A DNA stretch of 64,000 nt from Osedax fenrisi (GCA_964019155.1 OZ025239.1:2995874-3059873); one strand, 5' to 3'. Counted from the stretch's first letter, positions 32,401 through 41,913 are shown. The notes: generated by a model not told the origin, from the letters alone. Program-made: numbers and translations.

Positions 32401-35400
32401 GGGTATTTAGGGGTAGTAAGTAGTACCTGCCCAGGTGTAGTAACTGTCAGGTAGGGGTAAGGAGGGGTAAGGAGGGGTAGAAAGGGGTAGTAAGTAGTAC
32501 CTGCCTAGGAGTAGTAACTGCCAGATAGGGGTAAGGAAGGTGGGAGGGGTAGAGAGGGGTAGAAAGGGGTAGAAAGGGGTAGTACCTGCCCAAGAGTAGT
32601 AACTGTCTCGATCACCTACGTCCACTAGTTTATCAGTAGCGTCGGAGAACATCAAATCGAAGCTACCGTATTTCCTCGAGTCGAACAGTTTAAATATACG
32701 AGAGTGTCTGCCAGTGGTGCCGAAATCATACGATAATAGTTTGAAGAGCTCCTGTAAAACAAATATTCAACTATATTTTTAAACATATAAACATATGTGT
32801 GTTAAAATTAACCGAAACTTGTGGTTACTTATATTGAATTAATTATTTTTAAATAAAAATATTCTAAAATAATATTATATATATATATTTATTGATGTTG
32901 TTATAATTAATTTGGTAGAGTTCATCCCATCCATGAACTTAGATAAAGTTGTATCACTTATGACTGATTGACTACTCTAATGTCCCTTAGAACTTCTTTC
33001 ATGTTAATGCTTATCCATTATTTTAACGAGTGCCGATCATTTTGTATACATAATTATATTAGATCACATCTAAATATGATTTGAATACCTATGTTATGGG
33101 TGCGGATGGGGCTTGAACCCACCCACATCATACCCTGCTGCATGTTTGATGCTGATATATGTAATCACATAATGCAACGATGTAACATTCAACATAACAG
33201 CTAACTATTCTATATAAATATTCTAGAAATATAATAATTTCAATACAAAAATCTTAAATTCATTTGATTATACTCAATAACTATTGAACACTTACATTGC
33301 ATATATCATACATATATCTTGCATATATCTTACATATACTATAGTTATTGACAATAATAATAATATATAACTGACATGTAAACAATTTGTTATAAAATTG
33401 ACATATTATTAACATCAGAAATACTCCTTCACAATCACCTAGGCTATATATAATCACTAAGGGTATTGAGAAGGGTATTGAATTGGCTACCATCTGCTAC
33501 TACATCCTATTGATGATAGTGCTATGTGTATGTGTGTGTGTATTCATACTATTCAAAATACATACATTCATCACATGTCACTACACACACTACACACATA
33601 ACAGTGGTATATTATAGCTTATTACAATGCAAGCCAGTATTGTATAGCCTTCAAATCACTTACTACATATACTAAAACATAATATAATTATCAGGTTTAT
33701 ATTGATTTTTTATTTTTTATTTTCGTATATATATATATATACACCACTGCGGTAAACAATCATCCAATTATAGGATTACATCACAGAGTTGAACTAAACA
33801 ACTGCCCCGCCGTACCCATTGGCTAACAACGTCGCATGACCGTAGAGGTCATACATCGCAACCTCTAGACGAGCGGTAACCTTGAAGCTGTTCCTGGAGC
33901 CGAGAAGGGCGTGAATCTCCGACGTAACGATGGTGTGGGAAGAGATCGTACCCCAGTTGCAGGTGTTGGAATCTTGTAGAGAGGCGGTGCTGCCATCTTT
34001 ACACAGTAGTAGGTACTGTCGGAGTAGGAGTAGGAGTAGGAGTAGTATAGGTGTGTGTGTACTGTATACTGTGATAACTATACTATTGATTGATATGTAA
34101 TTCATTTAAACAATAAGTACATCTACGACATACGATCTAAATGAAATATAAACTCCTCAAAGGGATGCTCTACTTATTAACTTATTAACTATTCACTACA
34201 TTAACTTATTAACTACATTATTTCACCTCTACATCCATTATGTATGCATACAACACATGCACATTGTATCATACAACACAAACTGTCTGAATAGAAACAG
34301 TCATTAAATATAACACAATAAGTAATTAATAACTAGCCTCCGAATCAACATAACCATAACCATATATATATGTGTAACTATAGTAAACAAATCTATATTT
34401 TATACATTTATAGTGATGAATTAACACTGATCATGAAATCGCAAAAAAAATCAACATACATTATTGTTAGAGATACGAGTTAAAATGTATTAAAAAAATC
34501 TGTTAAAAGATATACTATAGAGATAGAGTGATACATTAGCTCTAAATCATACAGAGATATTGGTACGGGTCTAATGAACTACGCTAATATACTGGTGTGT
34601 GTGTTGACATCGTATAGTCAGTTGTTACATAGAGTATTATTAGTGGTGGCTGTTCAGTGCAAGCACACTAGATGTGCGAGTGTATGTATTACAGCGGTAT
34701 AGTAGAGTGGGGGTTGGGCATAATGTTTTGAGTGACAGCCCGTATCCTACACCACCGCATCACCTATTGTGCTTCCCACTATAACACACACAAGGTATAG
34801 GATAGTGGCATTGGGTTTGAGTGACAGCACTGGATTCCAAGCAGTCTTATACGTCGCATATCGGTGCCTCCCCCTCCCCTCTCTAATAATAATATTTATG
34901 TATTGAATCACACACGTGTAATAATAGCTGATACAAATGGACCCTTCAAGAAGTCGTAGACTTGTACAAGTTATAAATAACTGTGAGGGCGTACAGGACA
35001 ATACAAAACAATAGTAACATAGAGAGACTCTAACTGTCTCTAGTTAGAGTGACAGTTTGAGTGACAGTTTGAGTGACAGTTTGAGTGACAGCTGACCTTG
35101 CTAGCGTCCCCGCTGTCCAGTAGAGACCGGAGACTGATGTCCCTAACGAAGGCTACGTCGCCAGCCTTCTCCTGTAGACACATCAGCGCCCCCATATTAC
35201 CGGCGTACGGGTCGTTAGCAGTGCAGAAGTTAGACTTTGAACCCTTGCAGTTCTTACAGATCGTGGCGGGGTTGTTACCTGGGGTGCGGCGGGTTCAGGG
35301 GTGGAGTTATTGTGTGCTAATCACTTGGGGTCGTGACAAACGATGACTCATAATGAACAGTGAGTCATAGGTGATCACGATCAGTGGAATAACTAGCGAT

Positions 35401-36899
35401 AAGTCATAATTTATGACGCGTATGAGTCATATGTAATAACGGTGAGTAATCAACGGGAGTTTAATATCTATGGATGAGTCATAGCTAATGATGAATCAGA
35501 TAACTAATGATGATTCATAGCTAATGATGAGTCAGATAACTAAAGGTAAGTCATAGCTAATGATGAGTCAGATAACTAAAGGTAAGTCATAGCTAATGAT
35601 GAGTCAGATAACTAAAGCTAAGTCATAGCTAATGATGAGTCAGATAACTAAAGCTAAGTCATAGCTAATGATGATTCGTAACTAATGTGGAGTCAGATAA
35701 CTAAAGGTAAGTTATAGCTAGTGATGAGTCGTAGGTAATGATGAGTCAGATAACTAAAGGTAAGTCATAGCTAATGATGAGTCAGATAACTAAAGGTAAG
35801 TTATAGCTAGTGATGAGTCGTAGGTAATGATGAGTCAGATAACTAAAGGTAAGGTTAATAGCTAATGATGAGTGAGGTATCAAACCACGACTGACCGAAA
35901 GGGTTATAGTACCGAGCGAGACCATCGGGGGCGCACATAGTACCGAAGAAACTGTTGGCAGACTTCACGGGAACGTTGCAAACGGTTACCGGCATGATCT
36001 CAGACTTGAGGAGGTGGGCCATCGGGAATATCCACCCCGCGGCTTGCCCTACACCTGGTAACGGTGAGGGGGGGTGGGGGTGAGGGGGTGATTGGGGTAG
36101 CCTTATAATGGGACAGTAGCAGTGTTCCATAGGTTTTTACCGCCTATGTTAATAACCGCGGTAATAACCTGTCCGGTAAAAACAGGTTTTTTGCAATGGT
36201 AAAAACCTAGTGTTGTCTATATAATTAATTATAATATCTATATTATATTAAACCTACTATTGTCTATATAATTTACAATTATATATTATTTATAGATTTC
36301 ATATGTATTAGATAATATACAATTATAAAGTTAAACAATACTACATTAAAATCAATATTATAAGATTTTTTTTTAAATAACCTGTATTAATTTTGACTCT
36401 ATGTAAAGAACATTTTTTTTTAATAAATAATATGATATTGATATTTAAATAAATGAGTAAATAAGTCAATATATATATACATATATATATATATAAAATA
36501 TTGAATATAATAATATATTTATTTTTATATTAGTAAAGGTAAAGCCCCATTCATACCAAATAAAGAGCCGATTTTTCACCGATATACGCAGTAATGAAAT
36601 CGTCGAGAAATCGTTAAATATTTAGAGATATCTCCAAATGATGAATAGCGATATTGTTACGATATCGGTGATATATCGGTAGGGGTGTAGCACAGAGAGA
36701 GAAAATCGGTACGATATCAGTGAAAAATCGGCCGACTTTTTCGGTGTGACAGGGGCTTAATATTGTAAAAAAAATATATATATTAAACAATAGAAATAAT
36801 AATATTTTCATTGAGAAATTATTTGAATGTATTCATTATTTGATTTCTATTTATACCATGATATTTAATTAAATATATTAAATATATTCATAGATATTG

Positions 36900-36930
<31 letters not shown>

Positions 36931-39900
36931 AATACTGAATAGAATATTTATTTTTATACATATGAAATTAAATACAGTTAAACAAATATTGTTTACAATA
37001 CTGTATAACTATTTAGTAATATTTTCATTGTGTAATTTTATGAATATATAGCACAGTATAATTTTATTTCATTTATAAAATGTATCCAATTATATTAATT
37101 TGTTAATTTTACAATACAAGGGTGTGCAGACTAAAATATTATTTTATCTAAAATTATCTCTAGAATGATCTTTAATTTATAAATTTATATTCAATACATC
37201 AACAGTTATATAAACATATGAGCAATTAACTAATTTTTAAATTTCTAATCGGCCATCATCAAATACTCTATATAAACAATTAATTAATAGACTAACAATT
37301 CAAATTACTGGGACTATTTACTATTTATTTATTTATTTATGAGTGATTTAACCTATTTGAATATTGAAATATAGGTCATATAATTATAATTTTAGTTTTA
37401 GAAGGTTATATGACTTTTTTTTCTATTATTATAGTTTAACTTTATTATGAAATATTTTCCACATACTTTTAATAATAAAGTATAATTAAATTATACATAA
37501 AACTATACTTTTATTGAATTTTCATTATTTACCCTAGTGATCATTAAGTACATAATTTCCATTGATAAACATTTGAAAAAATTTGTAAATGAATGTCAAT
37601 TTTACAATTTTAAAAATAAGATAAAAAAACAGCTTTATTTGTACATTATATTATATAAAATTAAAACTATTTTATTAATTATTATTTTATATATATAATA
37701 TAATATATCTCATTAAATAAACATATAACAGTATTGTTATTTTGATATAATATGATATATTATATTATTTTGAAATTAATGCATATTTAATTTGTATGTA
37801 TATTTAATAAATTGCATATTATATGTAGGGGGCAATGAACAGTGGGGAGAGTGGGTGTCCGGACCCCCCTCCCCATTTATAAATAGGGGGGTCCGGATAT
37901 CTTTGGACCCCCCTGTTTTGAGTCAATTTTAAAAATAATTTGATAATTTGTTAATAATTTAGACAATTTAATATTAGTAGCGATTATTAGTAAAATACAT
38001 ATTATAATATTTAATATATTAAAACTATAATTATAATAACTATATTTGAATTTAAAATAAATAAATATAGGATGCTAGATACCTATATCATAGAGTACAT
38101 TGGAAATTATTTCTCTCGACACATTTTCTTGACTATTTTAACTGATTTTAGACAGCATGTCGCTGGGCACAATCTAACTAAAAATGAATTGTCTGCGTGT
38201 GTTTCATATCAGCTATCACTAGCCTATAATCACTCGCCAAGCATGTGTTAACCACCCTTAATGGTGTACAGTGTACACTGTACACTAACCTGGGAAACAA
38301 GCCTTCGATCCCCTCAGTGATTTAAGATCTGTGATGATACCCGCAGCATTGATTACAGCCACTGCGTTGTATGACTGTAGATCTTCGTTGTCTTCTGAAG
38401 GGGAGGAGGAGGTCATGTGATGAGGTCATGTGATGCTTCAGGGGGCGGGGTGATAGTTATTATAGAGTGGGGGTAGGAGAAGTGTGGGGTAGGAGAAGTG
38501 TGGGGTGGGAGAAGTGGGGGGGTGGGAGAAGTGGGGGGGTAGGAGAAGTGTGGGGTAGGAGATGTGGGGGGTAGGAGAAGTGGGGGGTAGCAGAAGTGTG
38601 GGGTAGGAGAAGTGTGGGGTGAGAGAAGTGTGGGGTAGGATAAGTGTGGGGTGGGAGAAGTGTGGGGTGGGAGAAGTGGGGGTAGGAGAAGTGTGGGGTA
38701 GGAGAAGTGGGGGGTGGGAGAAGTGGGGGTAGGAGAAGTGTGGGGTAGGAGAAGTGGGGGGTGGGATAAGTGTGGGGTAGGAGAAGTGTGGGGTAGGATA
38801 AGTGTGGGGTGGGATAAGTGTGGGGTGGGAGAAGTGGGGGGTGGGAGAAGTGGGGGGTAGCAGAAGTGTGGGGTGGGAGAAGTGTGGGGTGGGAGAAGTG
38901 TGGGTGGGAGAAGTGGGGGGTAGGAGAAGTGTGGGGTAGGAGAAGTGTGGGGTAGGAGAAGTGTGGGGAGAGAGAAGTGTGGGGTGGGAGAAGTGTGGGG
39001 TGGGAGAAGTGAGGGGTGGGAGAAGTGGGGGGTAGGAGAAGTGGGGGGTGGGAGAAGTGTGGGGTGGGAGAAGTGGGGGGTGGGAGAAGTGGGGGGTAGG
39101 ATAAGTGTGGGGTAGGAGAAGTGGGGGGTAGGAGAAGTGGGGGTGGGAGAAGTGGGGGGAGAGAGAACAGTTGAGTTAGATAAGATATAAGTAGATGTGG
39201 AGTGAGATAATAGCCGTGTGTGCAGGAATACAAGTGCATGCCTAATGTAGTGAAGTAGGTAAAGTAGCAAGTGTAGATCACATGACATGGTATCTGGTCA
39301 CGTGACAGGTCACATGGTCACATGACTGACTAACTAGACTTGTACTGTTCGGCTACGATGGGCATCAGGTTGTAGAACTGTCCGCCGGTATACCCCATGC
39401 CGGGGTCAAGGGTCAAAAGGTCAGCTTTACCCTTGGCTATGAGACTCATGCAATCGAACTGGTCGGCTCCCTGTGTGTATTGCGTGAATGTTAGTGCATC
39501 GCTCTCTCTAGGCAAGAGGTACAGACCGAGCTGTGTCTACATACTAACCACTAACTGTCAGTCTGTCTATCTGTCCACTAACTGTCCGTCTGTCTATCTG
39601 TCCACTAACTGTCAGTCTGTCTAACTGTCCACTAACTGTCCGTCTGTCTATCTGACCACTAACTGCCCGTATGTCTATCTGACCACTAACTGTCCGTCTG
39701 TCTATCTGACCACTAACTGCCCGTATGTCTATCTGACCACTAACTGTCCGTCTGTCTATCTGACCACTAACTGTCCGTCTGTCTATCTGACCACTAACTG
39801 CTCGTATGTCTATCTGACCACTAACTGTCCGTCTGTCTATCTGACCACTAACTGCTCGTATGTCTATCTGACCACTAACTGCTCGTATGTCTATCTGACC

Positions 39901-41444
39901 ACTAACTGTCCGTCTGTCTATCTGACCACTAACTGCCCGTATGTCTATCTGACCACTAACTGTCCGTCTGTCTATCTGACCACTAACTGCTCGTATGTCT
40001 ATCTGACCACTAACTGCCCGTATGTCTATCTGACCACTAACTGTCCATCTGTCTATCTGACCACTAACTGCCCGTATGTCTATCTGACCACTAACTGTCC
40101 GTCTGTCTATCTGACCACTAACTGCCCGTATGTCTATCTGACCACTAACTGTCCGTCTGTCTATCTGACCACTAACTGTCCGTCTGTCTATCTGACCACT
40201 AACTGTCCGTCTGTTTATCTGACCACTAACTGTCCGTCTGTCTATCTGACCACTAACTGTCCGTCTGTCTATCTGACCACTAACTGTCCGTCTGTCTATC
40301 TGACCACTAACTGCCCGTATGTCTATCTGACCACTAACTGTCCGTCTGTCTATCTGACCACTAACTGTCCGTCTGTCTATCTGACCACTAACTGTCCGTA
40401 TGTCTATCTGACCACTAACTGTCCGTCTGTCTATCTGACCACTAACTGTCCGTCTGTCTATCTGACCACTAACTGTCCGTCTGTCTATCTGACCACTAAC
40501 TGTCCGTCTGTCTATCTGACCACTAACTGTCCGTCTGTCTATCTGACCACTAACTGTCCGTCTGTCTATCTGTCCCCCTTCCCTGCTACAACAGCTCGCC
40601 CTAAATATCACTATCCCAGCTCTACTGTATAAGTCACTAATATAAGCTATATTGTAGTCGATACTAGAGCCGTACTAGAGCCCCACTAGTACACTACTAC
40701 AGGAACCATTAGAGCCCCACTATAGTCACGACCACTACGAGCTGTATAGCCTAGTGAACTCTGACCTTAATGCATTTGAGCGCGGGCAGCTGGTCGTACT
40801 TCTTGAGGTAGGAGGGGAATGTGTTGGGGTATTGGGTCTCTCGTTGTTTGATAGCTGCCAAGAGGTCCTCACACTTAAGCAGCTCCTGTTCGTTGATTAT
40901 ACACCAGCGAGCTTCATGGGTGACTGATAAAGTGGGGGGGGGGGGTTAGTTAAGGGGGTCTGAGTTACGGGGGATATTAGTTTAGGTGGATTAGTTAAGA
41001 GAGGTATTAGTGGCCATCAGTTTAAGGGGTATTAGTTAATGGGGAGATTTAGGGGGGTTTTAGTTAAGGGAAGTTTAGTTAAGGGGTATATTAGTTAGGG
41101 GAAATTTAGTTAATGGGAGACATTATTTTAGGATCATCAGTATTTTAATTCTATTTTCTATCATAATTCATTATTTTAAAGCTACTTTTTTAATGTTTTA
41201 GTTTCGTATTCTTTGTTTATTTCTATAAAGTATGTTATACATGACCCAATGACACATTTTATTTTTTTATTATTAAAATGTATTCATAAACGAATAGTAT
41301 AATATAAATATTTTTTTAAATTGGCTCATGACTCATGACCCAACAAACTACAAAACTACATAATGACTAACTGCTCAATAAGTCGGCTGTTTCCGTGATG
41401 ATGAAAAGTAAACAAACATAGAAGAGGAGAACGAGGGTTTTCAT
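21294..41444 (-). CDS. Melanotransferrin-like, GPI-type two-lobe transferrin, 17 exons, complete
   Basis: Exons (minus): 41444-41372, 40923-40766, 39470-39335, 38394-38290, 36054-35896, 35278-35097, 34015-33863, 32751-32586, 30624-30491, 30052-29940, 24566-24448, 24157-24041, 23678-23502, 23207-23093, 22206-22051, 21644-21578, 21494-21294. They total 2331 nt and 776 residues with every phase consistent (human melanotransferrin is 738). A signal peptide (MKTLVLLFYVCLLFIITETA) leads. N-lobe begins ARWCIINEQELLKC, C-lobe ARWCVISPQEMSKC; the hydrophobic C-terminus (ALYTIVALFLCSMSFILSL) suggests a GPI anchor, so an extracellular membrane protein. Iron ligands: N-lobe keeps D99, Y131 and H298 but has N238 for the second Tyr, and P157/Q161 for the carbonate Thr/Arg. 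C-lobe keeps D451 and Y480 but has N588 for Tyr, N657 for His, and S506/T510 for Thr/Arg. Iron binding is therefore probably weak or lost (inference). Confidence 0.92.
21578..21644 (-). CDS. Melanotransferrin-like exon 16
   Basis: Residues 688-710; NNDFNMFESSMNHRDLIFQD corresponds to the F.MF.S....DLLFKD segment. Acceptor TCTAG, donor GTTAGC. Confidence 0.9.
21880..21921. repeat. (TA)n tract
   Basis: Pure TA run inside the exon 15-16 intron. Confidence 0.95.
22051..22206 (-). CDS. Melanotransferrin-like exon 15
   Basis: Residues 636-687; DWKDCNLGRVPSNAIVTAGF has Asn (N657) at the ligand His position. A helix LIYWTLINYAQQFFASD follows. Donor GTTTCT. Confidence 0.9.
22470..22571. mobile_element. 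Deleted copy of the palindromic MITE of 905-1104
   Basis: GGAGTTCAATAATGTCACTA, then ACGTTACATCACTATCGCGA, then TTTCACTCCAACCTAATA. Only one arm plus part of the centre remains. Confidence 0.8.
23093..23207 (-). CDS. Melanotransferrin-like exon 14
   Basis: Residues 598-635; GGDVAFVKHTTVRENTGSRN, then DDYELLC, both typical of transferrin C-lobes. Donor GTTAGA. Confidence 0.93.
23405..23490. repeat. (GA)n microsatellite
   Basis: About 60 bases of GA, interrupted once by AAAAAGAAA, starting 11 bases past the exon 13 donor. Confidence 0.95.
23502..23678 (-). CDS. Melanotransferrin-like exon 13
   Basis: Residues 539-597; SCVPGMLDREYDTYGTNPIN, LCEACASGGPNRC, then YYGNSGAFRCL where Asn (N588) replaces the second ligand Tyr. 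The GTTAGT donor runs straight into a (CT)n tract. Confidence 0.93.
24041..24157 (-). CDS. Melanotransferrin-like exon 12
   Basis: Residues 500-538; TCHSGILTAAGWILPVDSLI has Ser for the carbonate Thr and Thr for the Arg. The acceptor is an ATTAG rather than CAG. Donor GTCTGT. Confidence 0.9.
24448..24566 (-). CDS. Melanotransferrin-like exon 11
   Basis: Residues 460-499; HFDLIPIAAEDYSGYDNAVY, then YAVAVARRTESHLTLFNLK. Y480 is the conserved ligand. Donor GTTTGT. Confidence 0.92.
25110..25190. repeat. (CATCAA/CATCAT)n microsatellite
   Basis: About 13 hexamer-type units in the exon 10-11 intron. Confidence 0.9.
25417..29890. repeat. 42-bp satellite, about 106 copies, in an intron
   Basis: Unit: GATAAGTTAGATGTTAGGG followed by TGTATGATAAGGGTGGACCTAAT. 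Copies are nearly identical; recurring variants are TTA to GTA, GGA to GCA and GTT to GCT. The unit length is a multiple of three, so long frames stay open on both strands (DKLDVRVYDKGGPN on plus, SLGPPLSYTLTSNL on minus); these are artefacts. It lies wholly within the intron between melanotransferrin-like exons 10 and 11. Confidence 0.97.
29940..30052 (-). CDS. Melanotransferrin-like exon 10
   Basis: Residues 423-459; VRDCMGKIKMGDADLITLDA carries ligand D451, then SDVYTGG. The donor GTTGGG is followed within 60 bases by the 42-bp satellite. Confidence 0.93.
30062..30245. repeat. 30-bp minisatellite, six copies
   Basis: Unit GTTAACGCAGGTAATAGGGG then GCGGGGCTAA. It begins about 10 bases upstream of the exon 10 acceptor (minus strand). 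Confidence 0.93.
30491..30624 (-). CDS. Melanotransferrin-like exon 9: C-lobe start
   Basis: Residues 378-422; CPESQARWCVISPQEMSKCE opens the second lobe. Donor AAA|GTACGC is weak but required by the phase of exon 10. Confidence 0.9.
30630..30900. repeat. G-rich degenerate repeats (GGGTAACTAGGG type)
   Basis: About eight loose copies of a GAGGGTAACTAGGGG-like unit next to the exon 9 acceptor; on the minus strand it forms a long pyrimidine tract. Confidence 0.7.
30900..32400. other. AT-rich intron sequence
   Basis: No exon or element seen in this part of the exon 8-9 intron. Confidence 0.6.
32405..32600. repeat. ~70-bp repeat copying exon 8 end plus donor
   Basis: Minus strand carries AGTTACTACTCTTGGGCAGG at the real donor, and close copies near 32510 and 32440. 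Spacers are GGGGTAG-type pyrimidine repeats. The third copy encodes DSYYTWAG in the same frame as the exon's DSYYSWAG. Confidence 0.88.
32586..32751 (-). CDS. Melanotransferrin-like exon 8: N-lobe end
   Basis: Residues 323-377; IFKLFDSRKYGSFDLMFSDA, then TDKLVDVGDRDSYYSWA. Donor GGCAG|GTACTA. The exon end and donor are duplicated twice downstream in the intron. Confidence 0.92.
32880..33200 (-). mobile_element. tRNA-derived SINE, most complete copy
   Basis: The minus strand shows a Pol III B box, GGGTTCAAGCCCCATCC, near 33120-33105. It continues into AAGGGACATTAGAGTAG, CATAAGTGATACAAC, ATCTAAGTTCATGG and ATGGGATGAACTCTACCAAA, ending AATTATAACAACATC. The 3' blocks match copies at 7.4, 9.4 and 15.2 kb. 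I could not place a convincing A box. Confidence 0.72.
33863..34015 (-). CDS. Melanotransferrin-like exon 7
   Basis: Residues 272-322; YLLLCKDGSTASLQDSNTCN, then WGTISSHTIV, which keeps the ligand His (H298). The donor after LE (GAG|GTTGCG) is chosen because it joins in frame into the RLEELFKLLSYDFG helix; a donor after NSFK is the alternative. Confidence 0.85.
34018..34062. repeat. (GGAGTA)n and (GT)n
   Basis: Touches the exon 7 acceptor; on the minus strand it supplies CTCCTA repeats as the pyrimidine tract. Confidence 0.85.
35036..35095. repeat. 12-bp tandem repeat GAGTGACAGTTT
   Basis: Four to five copies, the last merging into the exon 6 donor (minus-strand GTCAGCTGTCACTC). Confidence 0.85.
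35097..35278 (-). CDS. Melanotransferrin-like exon 6
   Basis: Residues 211-271; CKNCKGSKSNFCTANDPYAG, then NMGALMCLQEKAGDVAFVRD. The usual Y-S-G-A-F reads N-M-G-A-L, so the second ligand Tyr is Asn (N238). Confidence 0.93.
35400..35872. repeat. ~36-bp minisatellite with GGTAAGTCATAGC
   Basis: About 12 copies built of GATGAGTCAGATAACTAAAG and GTAAGTCATAGCTAAT, with shuffled sub-units, starting 23 bases past the exon 5 donor. Confidence 0.92.
35896..36054 (-). CDS. Melanotransferrin-like exon 5
   Basis: Residues 158-210; GVGQAAGWIFPMAHLL has Gln where transferrins carry the anion-binding Arg. The exon also encodes ANSFFGTMCAPDGLARYYNP. Donor GTCAGT. Confidence 0.92.
36130..36210. mobile_element. 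Small foldback, TAGGTTTTTACC termini
   Basis: TAGGTTTTTACC at the left and GGTAAAAACCTA at the right, with internal inverted CGGTAATAACC and CGGTAAAAACAGG. Likely a mini-MITE or hairpin. Confidence 0.65.
36540..36760. mobile_element. MITE with ~45-bp inverted ends
   Basis: Left TAAAGCCCCATTCATACC...GCCGATTTTTCACCGATAT; the right end is its inverted counterpart (TAAGCCCCTGTCACACCG on the minus strand). 221 bp, non-coding. Confidence 0.75.
36900..38260. other. AT-rich intron sequence
   Basis: Exon 4-5 intron. Apart from a GTCCGGACCCCCC hairpin at 37858-37897, I see nothing. Confidence 0.6.
37858..37897. repeat. GC-rich hairpin
   Basis: TCCGGACCCCCCT and AGGGGGGTCCGGA are perfect 13-bp arms around an AT loop, in very AT-rich surroundings. 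GGACCCCCCT recurs at 37905. Confidence 0.8.
38264..38285. repeat. 22-bp perfect palindrome beside exon 4 donor
   Basis: GTGTACAGTGT followed by its reverse complement, three bases past the donor of melanotransferrin-like exon 4. Confidence 0.9.
38290..38394 (-). CDS. Melanotransferrin-like exon 4
   Basis: Residues 123-157; SYNAVAVI holds the ligand Tyr (Y131), and LKSLRGSKACFP ends where CHTG is usual, so the carbonate Thr is Pro here. Donor GTTAGT. Confidence 0.92.
38458..39165. repeat. G-rich ~15-bp minisatellite (GGGGTAGGAGAAGTGT)
   Basis: About 46 copies of GTGGGGTAGGAGAA or GGGGGGTGGGAGAA-like units; purines on plus, pyrimidines on minus. Lies in the exon 3-4 intron, upstream of the exon 4 acceptor. 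Confidence 0.95.
39335..39470 (-). CDS. Melanotransferrin-like exon 3: first iron Asp
   Basis: Residues 78-122; CMSLIAKGKADLLTLDPGMG carries the family ligand Asp (D99), followed by YTGGQFYNLMPIVAEQY. Donor GTTAGT. Confidence 0.95.
39548..40575. repeat. 27-bp minisatellite, about 38 copies
   Basis: Two unit types, CTAACTGTCCGTCTGTCTAT and CTAACTGCCCGTATGTCTAT (plus CTGACCA), partly alternating. Exon 2-3 intron. Open minus frame GQIDRRTVS is an artefact of the 9-codon unit. Confidence 0.96.
40766..40923 (-). CDS. Melanotransferrin-like exon 2: N-lobe start
   Basis: Residues 25-77; ARWCIINEQELLKCEDLLAA is the classic transferrin lobe opening (RWC..S..E..KC). Acceptor TTATCAG, donor AAG|GTCAGA; phase 1 in, 0 out. 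Confidence 0.92.
40930..41365. other. Intron 1 with loose GGGGTATTAGTTAA repeats
   Basis: 40940-41120 holds degenerate TTAGTTAAGGGG units; the rest is AT-rich. Confidence 0.55.
41372..41444 (-). CDS. Melanotransferrin-like exon 1: start and signal peptide
   Basis: ATG at 41444-41442, donor GTTAGT. Residues 1-24: MKTLVLLFYVCLLFIITETA, then DLLS. A CAG nine bases before the ATG could be the acceptor of an untranslated 5' exon. Confidence 0.85.
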
Positions 41445-41877
41445 ATTAGCACCTGCGATTGATATTATAATATTACGTTAATGAAATCGTGTCATTAGAT
41501 TTAGATTTTAAATATATTTATTTATTTACTAGTATATTGACTATTACATTTAATAATACATTTACATTTAATTAACGAAATTTTTAATAATTCAACAATT
41601 AATAAAGTTGCATTATAGTCTAATAATGTATAAAGAGAGTGTAAACAAAGGTAATGGTAGTAATTAATGTATAGCATGTATTAAATGGCATTGTTCACTC
41701 ATAGTTATATGAAATGTGCTATTAATAATGATTCATTGTTAACCGCTTTTACAACTTTTGATTTATTAATTAGGTTTTAAATATTTCATATATACAATAA
41801 ATTAAAAAGTTATATCATATATATATATATATTCATACAATCATCTAAATGATTAAAATTGAATGTAAATATAATTA

Positions 41878-41913
<36 letters not shown>

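Noticed and set aside
33100..33190. Candidate functional tRNA gene
   Set aside because: Only the T-arm/B box looks tRNA-like. No acceptor stem pairing or A box at the right distance, and it continues into SINE sequence.
38413..39288. Two overlapping Pro/Ser/Thr-rich minus frames of about 280 codons
   Set aside because: They fall in the G-rich minisatellite within the exon 3-4 intron; both read the same repeat in different frames.
39544..40611. CRISPR-like array of 27-bp repeats
   Set aside because: Repeats are directly adjacent with no unique spacers, in a eukaryotic intron; it is a minisatellite.
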